Source: Clarkia xantiana subsp. parviflora | Lineage: Eukaryota > Streptophyta > Magnoliopsida > Myrtales > Onagraceae | Assembly: GCA_036873135.1 (NCBI GenBank) | Contig: JAPTYO010000008.1 | Span: 45,054,441-45,118,440 of the forward strand | DNA length: 64,000 bases | Direction of reading: 5' to 3' | Shown here: one piece after another, positions 1 through 11,932 of the stretch | Position numbering within the stretch: position 1 is the first letter of the stretch | Layout: every line of letters starts with the position of its first letter | Position numbers and translations under genes: made by a program | Notes under the pieces: generated by a model | The model's database searches: none | What the model was told of the DNA's origin: nothing | What the model saw: the letters and a program-made list of their open reading frames with translations, nothing else

Positions 1-1830
1 GCTACATGTAAAGGGCCAAGTGCCAAGTACATTACTACATGCAATGCTACAAGTACCTAGTGTACACATCTTGCCATGCCTTGGAATCTAACCAAGAGGG
101 GCGCTCATAACACTCAACAATGCGCGACATACAATCCCAACTACGGACATCATGCTCATCATCTAAGGATATCTATCCTATCTTCCAAGTCCAAACACAC
201 GGACAGCATAGATAACGCAAGGTATGAAATACTACTAACAAGTTATCATGAAATTGTACTTTTATTAAAAGCAGGTCCAAGTGACGAAGTGCCATGCAAG
301 CAAAGACATAAACAAAGATTTATTGAAAACCTCAAACCAACATCAACCTGTTCACAAAGGGTTCAACATGCTGGAAGCAGACAACCTGATACTAACCAAG
401 AAGTACCGTCATCTCCAAGGAACTAAGGAAAAAGAGTTCATAATGTCGACATCAAATGCAATGTCGTCATCCTCACAAAAAAAACACGGCAAGAATGGCC
501 GCTTCAATTTCAATGCGACATAACTTTTCAACATAGGCGCGACAAGCAGCAATGCATGCATCAAAATCATCCATCTTCAAGTTCAAGCTTCAAGTGTGGA
601 AAAGTAAACAACGCTTATCTCAATGGGAGGAACGTTCCTCCTTGGGCCGGTCCCTCGACCGGGGGGCAAAATACGCCACCGCACAACCCTCAACTCTATT
701 CCCTTTATCTCAAGAAGGAGTTGGAACGGTCGCACTCGGCATAAAGAACTTAGAATCGCTCGAGGAACGCGCCTCTGCGACGGATCTTTTGAGAATTGTG
801 CTAAAGCCAGGAACTGCAACTACGCGTTCAGTCACATGTACGGTGCAACTTGCAAACAAAAGCAACATGAAAGCAACAACTTGGAAAACTAACAAGTTCA
901 AAGAAGATACAAGGAGGTGCCTTACTCACAAGGCCTTTACCGCGACCATATCTGGAGACTCCAGAGTAGCGGGGGCAATGGTGCGGACATCCTTTCCAAC
1001 AAGCGGATTACCGTGTACATCGGCTGTCTGCTAATACAGTTTTTTCCATCAGTCCGACCTACATTGCAACATGATACAAGTCATAAAGATCATCAACATA
1101 CCAAATCTTCAGAAGGAAGTATATGTATACCGACATCAATTAATCAAGCAAGGACGTCAACATCTACACTTGTTGCATTGTTTAGCTGCTCAACCATGTC
1201 GACATCCGAACATAGAGTTACTCGCAAAATGGGAATAGTGGACTTACTCATGATAACAGCCGTGGAAAGATTAATTCCGACAAGAAGACAGCGAGACCTG
1301 ATATCCTGAAAAGTGCAACCAACAATTCAATCAGTGCGCAAGCACGCATCAACACTTATGCAAACATCTATGCAATGAACGCTCCATGTGAGATAACTAT
1401 GTACGCATTGACTTAATAGCCTTCGTGCAACAAGTAAAACCCATCACGCAAGTGGGGCAAACCTCTCAACACATTGGCTTACACGCCGACATCAAGCTCA
1501 TACTCGCAGCATACATGATTACAAGGGCGAAATATTTTCTAAGTATTTTACCATGACAGCCGACGACATGCACCATATGTCTACATTAAGTCTATGGATA
1601 CAGCGCACATAGCAATGGATATAGAAAAGATTCTAAGTGTGGGGGCAAGTGCACACATACAAGCGCGTACATACGAACACGTGCATACAGCTGTCGACGT
1701 ACAACGTGATGTCAGCTATCAGGAATACTCTCTAAGTGTTCCAACCATATCGGCTGTCGACACATGACAAGGTGTCGACCATCAAGGAATATTTCCTAAG
1801 TGTTTTGCTCAGGATGACACTCAGCATATT

Positions 1831-1960
1831 GCAAGCTGTCAGCATGCTACTAAGTGTCAGCATATTACTAAGTGTCGATATGCTATTAAGTGTCAACATG
1901 CTACTACGTGTCGACATACAACAAGTTGTCAGCATACTATCAAGTATCTACATACAACAA
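1831..1960. repeat. Degenerate 18-bp tandem repeat
   Basis: About seven imperfect copies of an 18-bp unit resembling CATGCTACTAAGTGTCAG. Copies differ by a few bases each. It lies in the putative 3' spacer of G1. Confidence 0.7.
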
Positions 1961-2756
1961 GGTGTTGGCATGCAACAAAATATGGCTGAAATATTTTCTA
2001 AGTATTTCACTTACGACATGGGACTATACGCGACAAGAAACCAACCATAAAAAAATATTGTCTAAGTATTTCTTTGATGTCAACAATCAACAAGCGGCAT
2101 GGAATCAACTAATCTAGGGGCATTCTCCAAGTATACCAGCATGATGACAGATAACATACATCAAGTGGCAAACATCAACTACTACGAAATATTTTCTAAG
2201 TGTTTCTATGCCGGCGGTCGACAAGAATCATATGACGACATCAATGGTAACAAGCACTAGATATTATTGAAATATTTTCTATGTGTTTTAGCATGTTTGC
2301 AGACAGTGACCAACGATCAATATATGATGTTCAACACACATTGCCTAAGTTATCATTACCAACATACAACCATTGACGGCCATGTACGAACAACTACCGA
2401 TTGTCAACATCGAGCATACTAAAACAACGGCTAAGGCATGGAGCAACATGTCGGCAATGAACACTATGCATAAGGGAAGTGTAACCATTCGTTTGCACTT
2501 TTCTAAAATTTTAAGCACTTAGAAAATTTTTGGCCGATTTGGGGCTAAGTATCCTAATGCATTTCATCAAACACCTTGTATGCATGTTAAGGAGACTAAG
2601 CACATAGTGATTTCAAGATTGAATCAAGGTCAAACGAATTCACAAAATGTCCAGCCATGTACGGAATTGGACTCACCAACACGAAGTGAGTCCGAATTAT
2701 CACACGTCCTCGACCGGAGCTCCACGCGCCGCCCAGGAATACCACATGCGCCGCCG

Positions 2757-2823
2757 CCACGCGCCTCCGCTGGTGTCCCACGCGCCTCCGCTGGTGTCCC
2801 ACGCGCCTCCGCTGGTGTCCCAC
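2757..2823. repeat. 21-bp GC-rich tandem repeat
   Basis: Three near-identical 21-bp copies (core CACGCGCCTCCGCTGGTGTC), followed by a diverged partial copy. The local base composition is far more GC-rich than its surroundings. Open frames across it on both strands are by-products of the repeat. Confidence 0.85.
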
Positions 2824-3272
2824 GCACCGCCGTTTTGCACACCACGCGCCGTTGACTTCCACCTCGAGTTTGGCCGGAATTTAATTGATGTCAAGTATGA
2901 TGTGACTACTCCAAATTTACACTTCCATTAGCTTCTCCTTCAACAAGCAATGAGAGCTTCTTGGAAAACTATCAAGGGAGGATGTAAGCTAATGACTACT
3001 CTCTCTTCTAATTTTCACTGATAGTGTCTACACCATGTGCTAAGGACTAAACTCATATCTATTTTCGCACAAGTCCCTAGCATCATGTATGAGCATGTTC
3101 ACATCTCTCCTATGCTTACATTACATACATGCTCCTTAATGTTGCATGACACGCTACGTATAATTATTATTGCATGTTGCGTACACATAGGCTTTTATGC
3201 ATGATATTATTTTTATATATGCATGATTCTAACTTATGATTGCTATATGATTATTTTTATAATCTAAGTATG

Positions 3273-3380
3273 AATTGCATGTTTACATCATATTGCATGC
3301 TTACATCATATTGCATGTTTACATCATATTACTTGCTTACATCATATTCTATGTTTACATCATGCTTCATGTTGACAAGC
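3273..3380. repeat. 18-bp AT-rich tandem repeat
   Basis: About six copies of an 18-bp unit resembling ATTGCATGTTTACATCAT, decaying toward the right end. It sits about 400 bp upstream of the G1 LTR. Confidence 0.75.
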
Positions 3381-3775
3381 ATGCTCTCCAATTTTATATT
3401 GCTTTAACTATTTTTCTTATTGCACGATTACGTCATCCATGTGCTATGTTGTCATCTCCATGCTAACATCATGTTACACGTTTACATCACGTACCATGAT
3501 GACACCGCGTTGCATAATTATTTATTATTACAAGTATCTCGCTTATTGCATGTTATCATGAATACGTCGTTAATTGCATGTTGTTATATGTATACCGTCT
3601 GTTACGCTAACCCCGTAAACAGATTACGCACGTTCATCGAAAAAGTAAAGACGGACGAATTTGTGCTCCGCGCATTCGATTGACAAAGAGGCCACCCCTG
3701 AGGTCAGTGCCGAACCTAAATTGGACGAATATCCTATCTTAAATAGAGTCAAGCATGGGTTTTGAACCGCTACTT

Positions 3776-3789
3776 GACTCGGGGGCAAG
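3776..3789 (+). other. G1 polypurine tract
   Basis: GACTCGGGGGCAAG abuts the LTR start TGTTGG. It nearly matches the polypurine tract of G3 and G4 (GACTCGGGGGCATG), which suggests a related lineage. Confidence 0.75.
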
Positions 3790-4455
3790 TGTTGGATATC
3801 GGTCCAATTCGGGTTCGTATTTACGTTTCGGACCTCGCAAACATGTCAGAACGACAAACGGATTTTACCGCAGTCCCCCCGGGTCAAAATGGTTCGGATG
3901 CGCGCAACACCCGGACCGGAACTTCCGGATTGCTATAAGGCAATCCGGAACTTCCGGATTGCTATAAGGCAATCCGGACCGTGTCGGATGTCGACATGGT
4001 CCGGACCGCCGACTAACACTGCGCGCTTACCCCTAGCACTGCGCGCTTACCCCTATTTTTACTAAGTATGAGAAGTCAGTGCGCACATAGCCAACCTCGA
4101 TGTCGGTAAGCGTTTTCCTGTAAACCGACATTGAACCACGTAAAACCGGGTACGGTTCTCGGGTTTCCTATAAATAGGGACCTAGACCTCCCATTTGACA
4201 AGCTAACTTGAAACTCTCCAGAATTGGCTATTTGTGCTCTGACCTCTCTCTACACATTTTCTCTCTCTAAAATCATGACTTTAGCACCGGAGAGGGCTCA
4301 ACCAGCACCACCCACCCTCTCCATGCTGGTTATCGCCCGTTGAGCAGGATCTAGCGTATAGAAGATCGGGGTAGGAGCCAAAGTCAGTTCGAGGTTCGAG
4401 GATCGAGATCTATGAAGAGTAACCCGAGGTGTCCCAAGTGGGATCGACCTCAACA
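3790..4455 (+). mobile_element. G1 3' LTR
   Basis: A 666-bp LTR starting TGTTGGATAT and ending CTCAACA. It contains a TATA-like CTATAAATAG at about 4168, expected in an LTR promoter. Two internal duplications are visible: a 29-bp unit twice at 3918-3975 and a 20-bp unit twice at 4017-4056. The right edge abuts the last 27 bp of the C1 3' LTR, so G1 inserted into that LTR. Orientation is + because the polypurine tract precedes it on the left. The partner LTR is outside the window, so the end was set only by the switch to C1 sequence. Confidence 0.75.
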
Positions 4456-4495
4456 TAGGCCGTCAATCACCCTATGCTTACAGCTCCCACTCGCC
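4456..4495 (-). other. C1 3' LTR remnant and polypurine tract
   Basis: 4456-4482 matches the terminal bases of the C1 5' LTR (ending ATATGCTTACA there). 4483-4495 is GCTCCCACTCGCC, the reverse complement of the family polypurine tract GGCGAGTGGGAGC. The same junction occurs at 28188/28189, 47862/47863 and 63666/63667. Confidence 0.85.
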
Positions 4496-5615
4496 GGAAT
4501 GGGAGGGTGCCTTTTAATGTATTGTCCTTAAAATCTGCATCAACATTTCATTCATTTGATCTCGTCCTTTGCTTCCGAATGGTATACGTGGTTTTCCGTG
4601 CAACCGGCGGACACGACGGGCATCGTGCTACTCATATGTTAGGAGTGTTGTAGCGCCCGCGGAACGTTGATTCCCTTTTCTCCAATCAACCTGCTATAAA
4701 AAAACATTTATATAGTGTCGCACTGTATCCTAGGTCAGCTGATAATTCTCCTTTTTCCTAGTTTCCTCATAGGAACACTTCTCCAAGGCATCCGTACAAG
4801 TATTCACAGCCTTCTACTAATATCCGGTTGGTGGCCACATAGTGAATACAAGAGTCGGTGAATTACAGGTTAACTTGACCAACCCCATCGCTCATATCCT
4901 TAGTCAAACCCAACAGGTTTCCCAAGCTGTGGTCACTGGGCCTTTTTATTCAGTACTACGCTTGTACGCCGGGAAGCGAACATTGAGCCTGAACTTAGAT
5001 ATGAGTTCCGAGTCTGTGAGGATACTTTGGGTGCCTCATCATAAGGCTCCCGGGATCAATCACACGCTCGAGGTGAAGAAGTTTGCGCCCGCTGGAATCA
5101 CAAGGATTCTTATCTAGCACAACCGAGTTGTGACCACGTGGTCGAAGATGACACGCGCAGTATGAAGCACGCGTCGATAGCATACCTGAACGTTTAAGTT
5201 CAAAGGAATGGGATATATCAAATCATGCTATCGCAGATTCTCATCTGGACCAGAATGTGGATTAATGACAAACGAAGTTCATCACGGCGATTTGCAAAGC
5301 GAAGATCATGTCGAGTTACTTCGAGACTAGATGATCGTCTTGCGTAATCAGGTTTATCCCCCTGACTCTTAGCCAATATTGCTCGGTAGAGGCCTCCCTC
5401 CACCGCAAGATGACTGTACCTGTGTGACTAGGTAAGACCCACATTCGACATAGTTTTGGCAGAGGATTGCGTTCTCCTACGACTTTGTTTATAGACCGTA
5501 AATCTGATGTATGCAAACATTATGACGTCGATAGATCATAAACTTAATTGCAATTCTTTCGTTTCAAAAATGTAACTTTCAATTATCAAAATGTTATCAC
5601 AGATACATACCACTT
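4496..5615 (-). other. C1 3' untranslated region (about 1.1 kb)
   Basis: Non-coding stretch between the pol stop and the polypurine tract. It is conserved in C4 (28202-29308), C5 (47876-48952) and in part C7 (63680-64000), with shared blocks such as GACGGGCATCGTGCTACTCA. No shared reading frame is evident across copies. Confidence 0.75.
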
Positions 5616-7805
5616 TTAAACCTTACGCAATCCAAGCAGTTTTACATGCTTTTCGAATATCTCCATGCGTAGTGGTTTAGTTAATGGGTCCACAACCATG
5701 TTATCAGTGGACAAGTATTCCAAAGTGATTATATTGTCTTCTACCATAGATTTAGCATAAAAGTATTTTACATCAATGTATTTGGTCCTACTATGCTACT
5801 TCAGATTCTTTATTGCCGTAGTAGCTGCCTGATTGTCAGAGAACACCTTCACAGGTTTACTCCCGACATCCCTATCAAGCAGCGCAGTAAGAAGCCTTTT
5901 CAGCCAGACCGCCTCATGTGCATTCTTGGAGAGGGCTACGAATTCTGATTCCATCGTGGACAGCGCGACACAAGTTTGCTTCTTGCTCGTCCATGAAATG
6001 GCGGCATTAGCAAGGAGAAACACTCCTCATGTGGTGTACTTACAATCATCCGGATCGCCACCATGGTTGGCGTCACTATAACCGGTCAATTCTAACTTCC
6101 TTCCCTCATAGCACAGAGCGTAGTCGGCAATACCTTTCAGATAACGAATAATTCTTTTTACAGCCTTTAAATGTTGATAGCCAGGATCTGATTGGAAACG
6201 TGCTACTAGGCCCACGGCGTAACAGATATCCGGACCGGTGCATTGCATGGAGTACATCAAACTACCAACCATGCTTAAGTACTCTGCACCCTTCATATGT
6301 TCCTGCTCTGCCAGATTCTCTGGGTCGTCACGTTTTGACAGTGCCCACCCAAATACCACCGGCGTATCCACAGGTTTGGCATCCTGTAATCTGAACCTTT
6401 TCAACAATTTGTTGATATAGACTTCTCGAGACAGGCATAATTTCCGGGCAGCCCGATCTCTAGCAATTTTTATGCACAAGATGTACGTGGCCTCTCCCAT
6501 GTCTTTCATCTCAAATACAGATGCCAACCATGACTTTGACTTGTTCGTAAAACTCACATCGTTCGCGGCAATGAGTATGTCGTCCACGTATAAGGTTAAG
6601 ATGACATACATAGACCTGGAGGTCTTATAATACACACACGGATCCTCGTGAAGATTCACGAATCTGTTTCCTACGATTTCCTCTCGGAATCTGCGTTACC
6701 ATTGCCGAGACGATTGTTTATGACCGTAGATGGACCTTTGGAGTTTACAAACTTTACGTTTGTTATCAGAAGTAATGAAACCCTCTGGTTGCTCCATGTA
6801 GATCTCTTCCTCTAGGTTTCCATGGAGGAACGCGGTCTTAACATCCATTTGGTGCAGCTGGAGATCGAGACTTGCGACCAAGGCCAGAATGGCCCGTACT
6901 GTGGTATAAGGCACAGTTGGTGAGTATGTTTCGTCAAAGACCACTCCGTGAAGTTGGGTGTATCCTTTCGCAACAAGTCGAGCTTTGTACCGTTTGACCT
7001 TTCCATCAGTAGTGAGTTTCGATTTAAGAACCCACTTAGCTCATATGACCCTGCGATCAGCAGGTAAATCAACCAAAGAACATACCGAATTGGCTTTCAT
7101 TGAGGAAATCTCTTCCTCCATTGCATTCCTCCATTCCTTTGCTTGAGGTCCTTCTAACGCTAGTTGAACCGTTACTGGTTCGTCGACAGATGTTAGAGTG
7201 AGGATTTCTCCTTTCTTGATGGGATACTTCCTAGGAGAAGTTCTATGCCTTTGACCACGTCTATGCTCGTTGAACCCATCTTGATTCTGAACTGTACTCC
7301 CACTCGGAACAATACTTCTTTTCGGAGCATCACTCCCACTAGGAATAAGGGCAGTGCTTGAACCTTCACCTACAACCTTCCTTGGATGACCTCTCGGTCT
7401 CGGGATGAATTCCTTGATCACTAGGACCTAGAACCAAGTTAGTCGGATGACTCCCACTGGAAACAATGGGTAGTATCAGTGGTTGTGTTATCGGTTCAGC
7501 TACATGATTATCAGGTTCAACTTGATTCTTCCCTGCAACATAGTGACTTGTGTAGTAGGGTTTGGTCGTCCCACTGGATTTACTATGAAAATGTTTCCAT
7601 TATCATTTACCATGTCATTCACTTGAGCTGCTGGTTCAAATCTCCCACTTGAAGTAAGTGGGACCTGATCATCAATGTTATCCTGCTCCAGTTCAATCAA
7701 CACTTCATCTGTTTTAATCTCACTTAGCATTGGAAATTCGTCCTCAAGGAAAGCTACGTCTCTGGACTCATGTTCGATCACGCCACCATTTTCTTGAGCT
7801 GACAC
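5616..7805 (-). pseudogene. C1 pol 3' part: linker, reverse transcriptase, RNase H
   Basis: Copies RNA into DNA and degrades the RNA strand in cytoplasmic particles. Read on the - strand: a Ser/Pro-rich linker after integrase (7805 to about 7150), then RT beginning near 7140 with VKTAFLHGNLEEEIYMEQPEGF, the catalytic YVDD at 6579-6590, and RNase H with [22 protein letters not shown] before 5900. The final stop lies at 5616-5618, by alignment with the intact C4 terminus (GLRKV). Damage: the reading frame is split near 7041-7072, at 6660-6695 and at 6024-6026, and a TAG at 5796-5798 replaces a Tyr codon seen in C4. Non-functional. The family call is firm. Confidence 0.9.
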
Positions 7806-8831
7806 GAATACGTAACATTTAGAGTTCTCTGAATAACTTATAAAGATACTTTTTAGCCCTCTGGGTTCTAACTTGCCGAAACGGCTGTCAGTTGTATGTG
7901 TATAGGCTGGGCAACCCTAAGGTCGCAATCTGGTGAGATCCAACTCTCTACCATGCCACAGCTCATATGGCGTTGTGTCTACCGCCTTAGTTGGGACAAG
8001 GTTTACTACATGAGAGGCAGTCAATAACGCATAACTCTAATAGGAGATTGGTAATTGTGCCTGCGACATCATGGTTCTGACCATGTCTAGGAGTGTTCGA
8101 TTACGACGTTCAGCCACACCATTTTGCTGTGGTGTGTTGGGGATTGTCGTTTGACGGGCTATCCCTCTTTCTTTGCACAACTTATCAAACTCATTAGAGA
8201 GATATTCTCCACCTCTATCAGTGCGTAAGTTTTTCACCTTTCGCTCATGCTGATTCTCTACGAGGTTTAGAAAGTTTCTAAAGCAATCTATTGCCTCAGA
8301 TTTACGAGTAATCAAATGAGAAAACCCATAACGGGTGTAGTTGTCAATGAAAGTTACGAAGTATCATTTTCCATTCCTGGCGGTTACACTCATGGGTCCA
8401 CAGACGTCGGAGTGGATCAAATGCAATGATATTCCGCTCGTTGAGCTTCTCTGAATGGTTTGCGGGTGGACTTTCCTGCTAGACAATCATGGCAAGTGTG
8501 TTTAATCACATTGCTGGTACCAGGCAAAAGCTCTCTTCGGGCTAATGAATGGACCCTATCATAGCTTATATGTCCCAGCCTCGCATGCCATCCAGCCGCG
8601 TCAGTCTCTGCTTCCCTGGAGGATAATGCATACATTCAAATCCATGATAAAGAGACCATAAGAGGAATAAGCATGCCCAAAGAAGGCATTGCCTTTATTT
8701 ATGCGAACAAAGTTCTTCTCAAATGATAAAATGTAATTATTATTCATAAGAGCGGAAACAGAAAAAACATTTCTACGGATTCTAAGAGCAAAAAGGACAT
8801 TTTCAAGTAGTATGGTCCTGCCATTGTTCAT
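7806..8831 (-). pseudogene. C1 integrase
   Basis: Inserts the cDNA copy into the host chromosome. Visible parts on the - strand: the zinc-binding HHCC region (HARLGH ... CHDC) at 8417-8635, and the catalytic core segment with LRTDRGGEY and NGVAERRNR at 8037-8315, giving the second Asp and the Glu of the DDE triad. The first Asp segment, between 8320 and 8416, is out of frame. Several frame breaks lie between pieces. Upstream, 8601-8831 matches the PR-IN spacer. Broken, so inactive. The homologous C2 copy covers the missing first-Asp segment. Confidence 0.87.
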
Positions 8832-8872
8832 ATCCCTACTCCTATGACTTCAACTTGTGAGTTGTCGCCAAT

Positions 8873-9804
8873 TTATATCCTCTTAGAATCCTTTGGCAAT
8901 AGTCTAAACTTGGCGAACAGTCCTTTGTTGTTGGCTATATAGTCCGTCGCACCTGAGTCAAGAATCCAAGAAGGATTTGAGTCAGTTAACATGACAGTGG
9001 TGGAAACTAGAGATTCCATTACATAACCAACGTCGCATACCTTTTCAGGACGCAATTTGCTGGACCCTGTTCCTTCGCCTATTCGGCGTGGACTGGAGTT
9101 CCCACGGACTATCTCTGATTTTAGTCGGAGATTGACTTGTTTAAGTTTTGTCAACATTTTACCGTCGACAGCCTGTTGTTTCTTTCCTTTGTTCATCCTT
9201 TTTCTCTTCCCTTGCCCAGTATGTCCCAGTATTGGTTTCAGTCGAGCTTGTTACATCTCGATGAATTTCAGGACAGGTGCAAGATCCCGCAACCACTGGC
9301 AGTCAGTAAAGCCTTGGCTGCTCTCCAAGACTTCAGAAGAACCCCGATGATGGCCGAAATTTTATCCCATTCACCCACCTGACCTTCCTCTTCCAGTGGT
9401 TTCAGCATTCCAAGGAGGTCGTATACCTTTTCAAGCACACTCTTGTTGTAGCTGTTTAAACTTTCTTCCATTCTTGGTATAAGAGGGTGCAAGATCATTG
9501 CTATGCCATTTCCATATTTCAGGAAGAGAGCATCCCATATGTCATTTGTAATCGGAAAATCCTTATACATGTCATGGAAACCCTGAGACATCTCAGACGG
9601 CAATACCTCCTTAGCTCTCTTATCATCTTGCTCCCATTGGAAATGGACATATGCTAGGTCTTTGGTTAGACCAGCATCTGGGCAGCTCATGGATTTCTGT
9701 ATATGACCTACAAGGCCATGATCCTCAAACAGTGCATTGACGCGCTTGCTCCACGAGTCGTAGTTCGTCTCAATCAAAAGCTCATTAGCACAAGATGATG
9801 TCAT
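8873..9804 (-). pseudogene. C1 gag and protease start
   Basis: Gag forms the virus-like particle; the protease cleaves the polyprotein. The ATG at 9802-9804 begins MTSSCANELL and is followed by a copia-type gag helical region (DIWDALFLKYGNG). The frame breaks near 9268, and a second piece (9196-8873) carries the aspartic protease signature WILDSGATD. Between them there is no C-x2-C-x4-H-x4-C zinc knuckle, unlike most plant copia gags; C2 also lacks it. The start was chosen because the ATG opens the gag domain and the long leader lies upstream. Confidence 0.82.
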
Positions 9805-11920
9805 CTATGTTGTTATTCATTACTAAACACGTTGATAATTATACAAAATCATGGAGACGATAACATTTTTGAGAAAGAATTGCATACATCAAATATCTAT
9901 CAAGATGTAATCCGACAAATAATGATTCCTCAGTCATCTAAACCAACCGACCACCAGTAAACCAATCGAAGATGGCTGTGAAAAAGTTCACATTATTGTC
10001 GTCTCCTATCCAATAGATCAGTCTCTTAAAACGGTTTTAATCACAAATTACCAGAACAGGGTTTTTAAAACAAGCATACCCGATCTTGTCTTTCCCAAGT
10101 CCCTTTTTATTTTGGAAAATATTCCGATGAATTCACACATGCATATATAATTCTACTATCCACGTAAATTATCATATGCCGGTAACATTCATCATACAAA
10201 CCACACTCATGCTTACGGGTCATGCATCTAATGTTCCGAGGAACTCATGCTTGCATATATAATTCTAATTCCGAGCAAATTATCAAATGCGGCTACATCC
10301 TCAACATTCTAGCATACGTGTCAAACATACAACATTCATATCCATCATACACATTTGGTGGGTGGTTTTCGATTTTAAAATCATTTTAAACATTAGGGGC
10401 TGATTTGCAATTCATGCTTATATTCAATCACGCAACATTCTAGACATGAATCCTAGGTATTTCCAACCATCACAACATGTCTATCCTAGTGCGCATTCCA
10501 TATATTTAACCAAGGCTCCGCCCCCAATATGCAATATCCAGCTAGCTTGACTCAGCCAAGACAACATTTCTAATCATGCATGAATATATATATATATTGA
10601 ATAATAAACAATTGCAATTCAGCCCAATAATTAATCCAGTCAAAAAAACATGTATCTCAGAAACCGATCCCCATAATCGAAACAAGGCATAAAGGTTATC
10701 AACCCTTGAGCACTATGTAGGCCTATTGAGGTTCAAAAAAATTTGGATTTTAAAACTTGACCTCCATATTTTAATTGACTTGAATTCGGTTTGAAAAAAA
10801 ATCAGTTCGGTTCAGTCAATTTCGGTCCGGTTCTGTTTGGTCCAGAAAATCCGATTCAGGTCCGGTTCGGTATAAACCGGTTTGGTTTGGTTCGGTCCGG
10901 TTTTAATTTTAAAATCTGGTTCGTTCCAAACCGGTCCAATGAAAATAGGGTACGGTTCGGTTCAATCACACAAAACCGGTTCGGTTAGATCCACTTAGTT
11001 ACCCCGGTCCGACCCGACCTGATTAGGTCGAACCGATTGAGAAATTCTGGTTCGGTTTTAATTCGTCCCGGTTTGACATACTGGACCGGCCCAATAATTT
11101 AAAACATAAAGGTTGGGCAGAAATGTTTACTTATGGCCCAATTAGGGTTTTGAAATCCATTAAAAATATTAAACTTAGCCACAAAGTAACATTAACTATA
11201 TAAAATAATCTCCAATATTAATAATATATATATATTTCATACCTATTTATAACATATATATATTTATTGCCAAGATTCTATCTTTAAGATTAAATCAATC
11301 AATAATATATATATATGTAAAAATCGGTTACCACATATAAATATATATTTTATTTATTGTTAATATCTTAAATAGGGAAACACATATTAACAATATATTT
11401 TCTCAATCTTTTAGGTAACTAAAATCTATCAATAATATCTTTAACCCTATTAAATATTTAGATATATTGATAGTTATATATATATATTTCTATATATTAA
11501 TGTGAATCTATCATAATGTTCCCAGTTATAGGTATATTGTTACCTAGAATAAAAAATTAAAATATGGTAAACAATATTCTTAATAGGTTTGGCCAAATTT
11601 TAATACTTGGTGACCAAGAAATTAAAAACTTTTACCTTTTAATTCACCTAGGGTTTCGGCAAAAAACACATAATTGGGAACAAGTGGTCAAATTTCAAGA
11701 TCAAATTTTAATAAGATCTACATTCCAATGTTTGATTTTTATAAATATCACTGTTTTCTTGAAGATCATGAATATCAAATTTACTAAGAACATCGTGAAA
11801 ATTTCGGACCATCTATAACCCAAAAAATAGAAATTTTAAAACTTTTCATTTAAAATTTGGGCCCCTATTTTAAAATTTCAAGAACGCCAATTTATCAAAA
11901 TCATGAACTCCTAACACAGA
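9805..11920 (-). other. C1 5' leader (about 2.1 kb), non-coding
   Basis: Lies between the PBS and the gag ATG. It holds no credible gene. It contains a degenerate GGTTCGGT/CCGGTT-rich block at about 10785-11095 and AT-rich stretches at 11200-11500. The same leader with the same block occurs in C2 (19320-19660) and C4 (43545-43830), so it is a family trait and not a later insertion. Confidence 0.75.
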
Positions 11921-11931
11921 CTCTGATACCA
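11921..11931 (-). other. C1 primer-binding site
   Basis: CTCTGATACCA on + is the reverse complement of TGGTATCAGAG, the plant initiator-Met tRNA primer site typical of copia elements. It is one base from the 5' LTR. Confidence 0.9.
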
Positions 11932-11932
11932 C

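Larger units (their letters stand above)
1..3789 (+). mobile_element. G1: 3' internal, non-coding part of a Ty3/gypsy-like element
   Basis: This stretch lies directly upstream of a polypurine tract and LTR, so it is read as the 3' internal region of a + strand gypsy-like element whose coding part is left of the window. Seen: no convincing retroelement domain in any frame, and several blocks of short tandem repeats (near 1831-1960, 2757-2823 and 3273-3380). A phrase resembling GAAATATTTTCTAAGTRTTT recurs around 1530, 1980, 2195 and 2270, and GGGGGCA polypurine-like motifs occur near 655, 968 and 1640. Known: Tat-lineage gypsy elements have a long, repeat-rich spacer between integrase and 3' LTR. 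Inference: G1 is Tat-like. No coding domain confirms this, and a second nested element inside cannot be excluded. Confidence 0.55.

Noticed and set aside
2580..2931. Overlapping open frames on both strands with repeated PRASAGV or VGHQRRR units
   Set aside because: They come from the 21-bp GC-rich tandem repeat, and all frames stay open because the unit length is a multiple of three.
4995..5516. Short - strand frames in the C1 3' untranslated region, considered as an env-like gene
   Set aside because: Frames are not shared with C4 or C5, and there is no signal peptide or membrane segment.
10791..10988. Frame with NRFG-like repeated residues in the C1 leader
   Set aside because: It follows the GGTTCGG simple-sequence block and is not open in the C2 or C4 leader.
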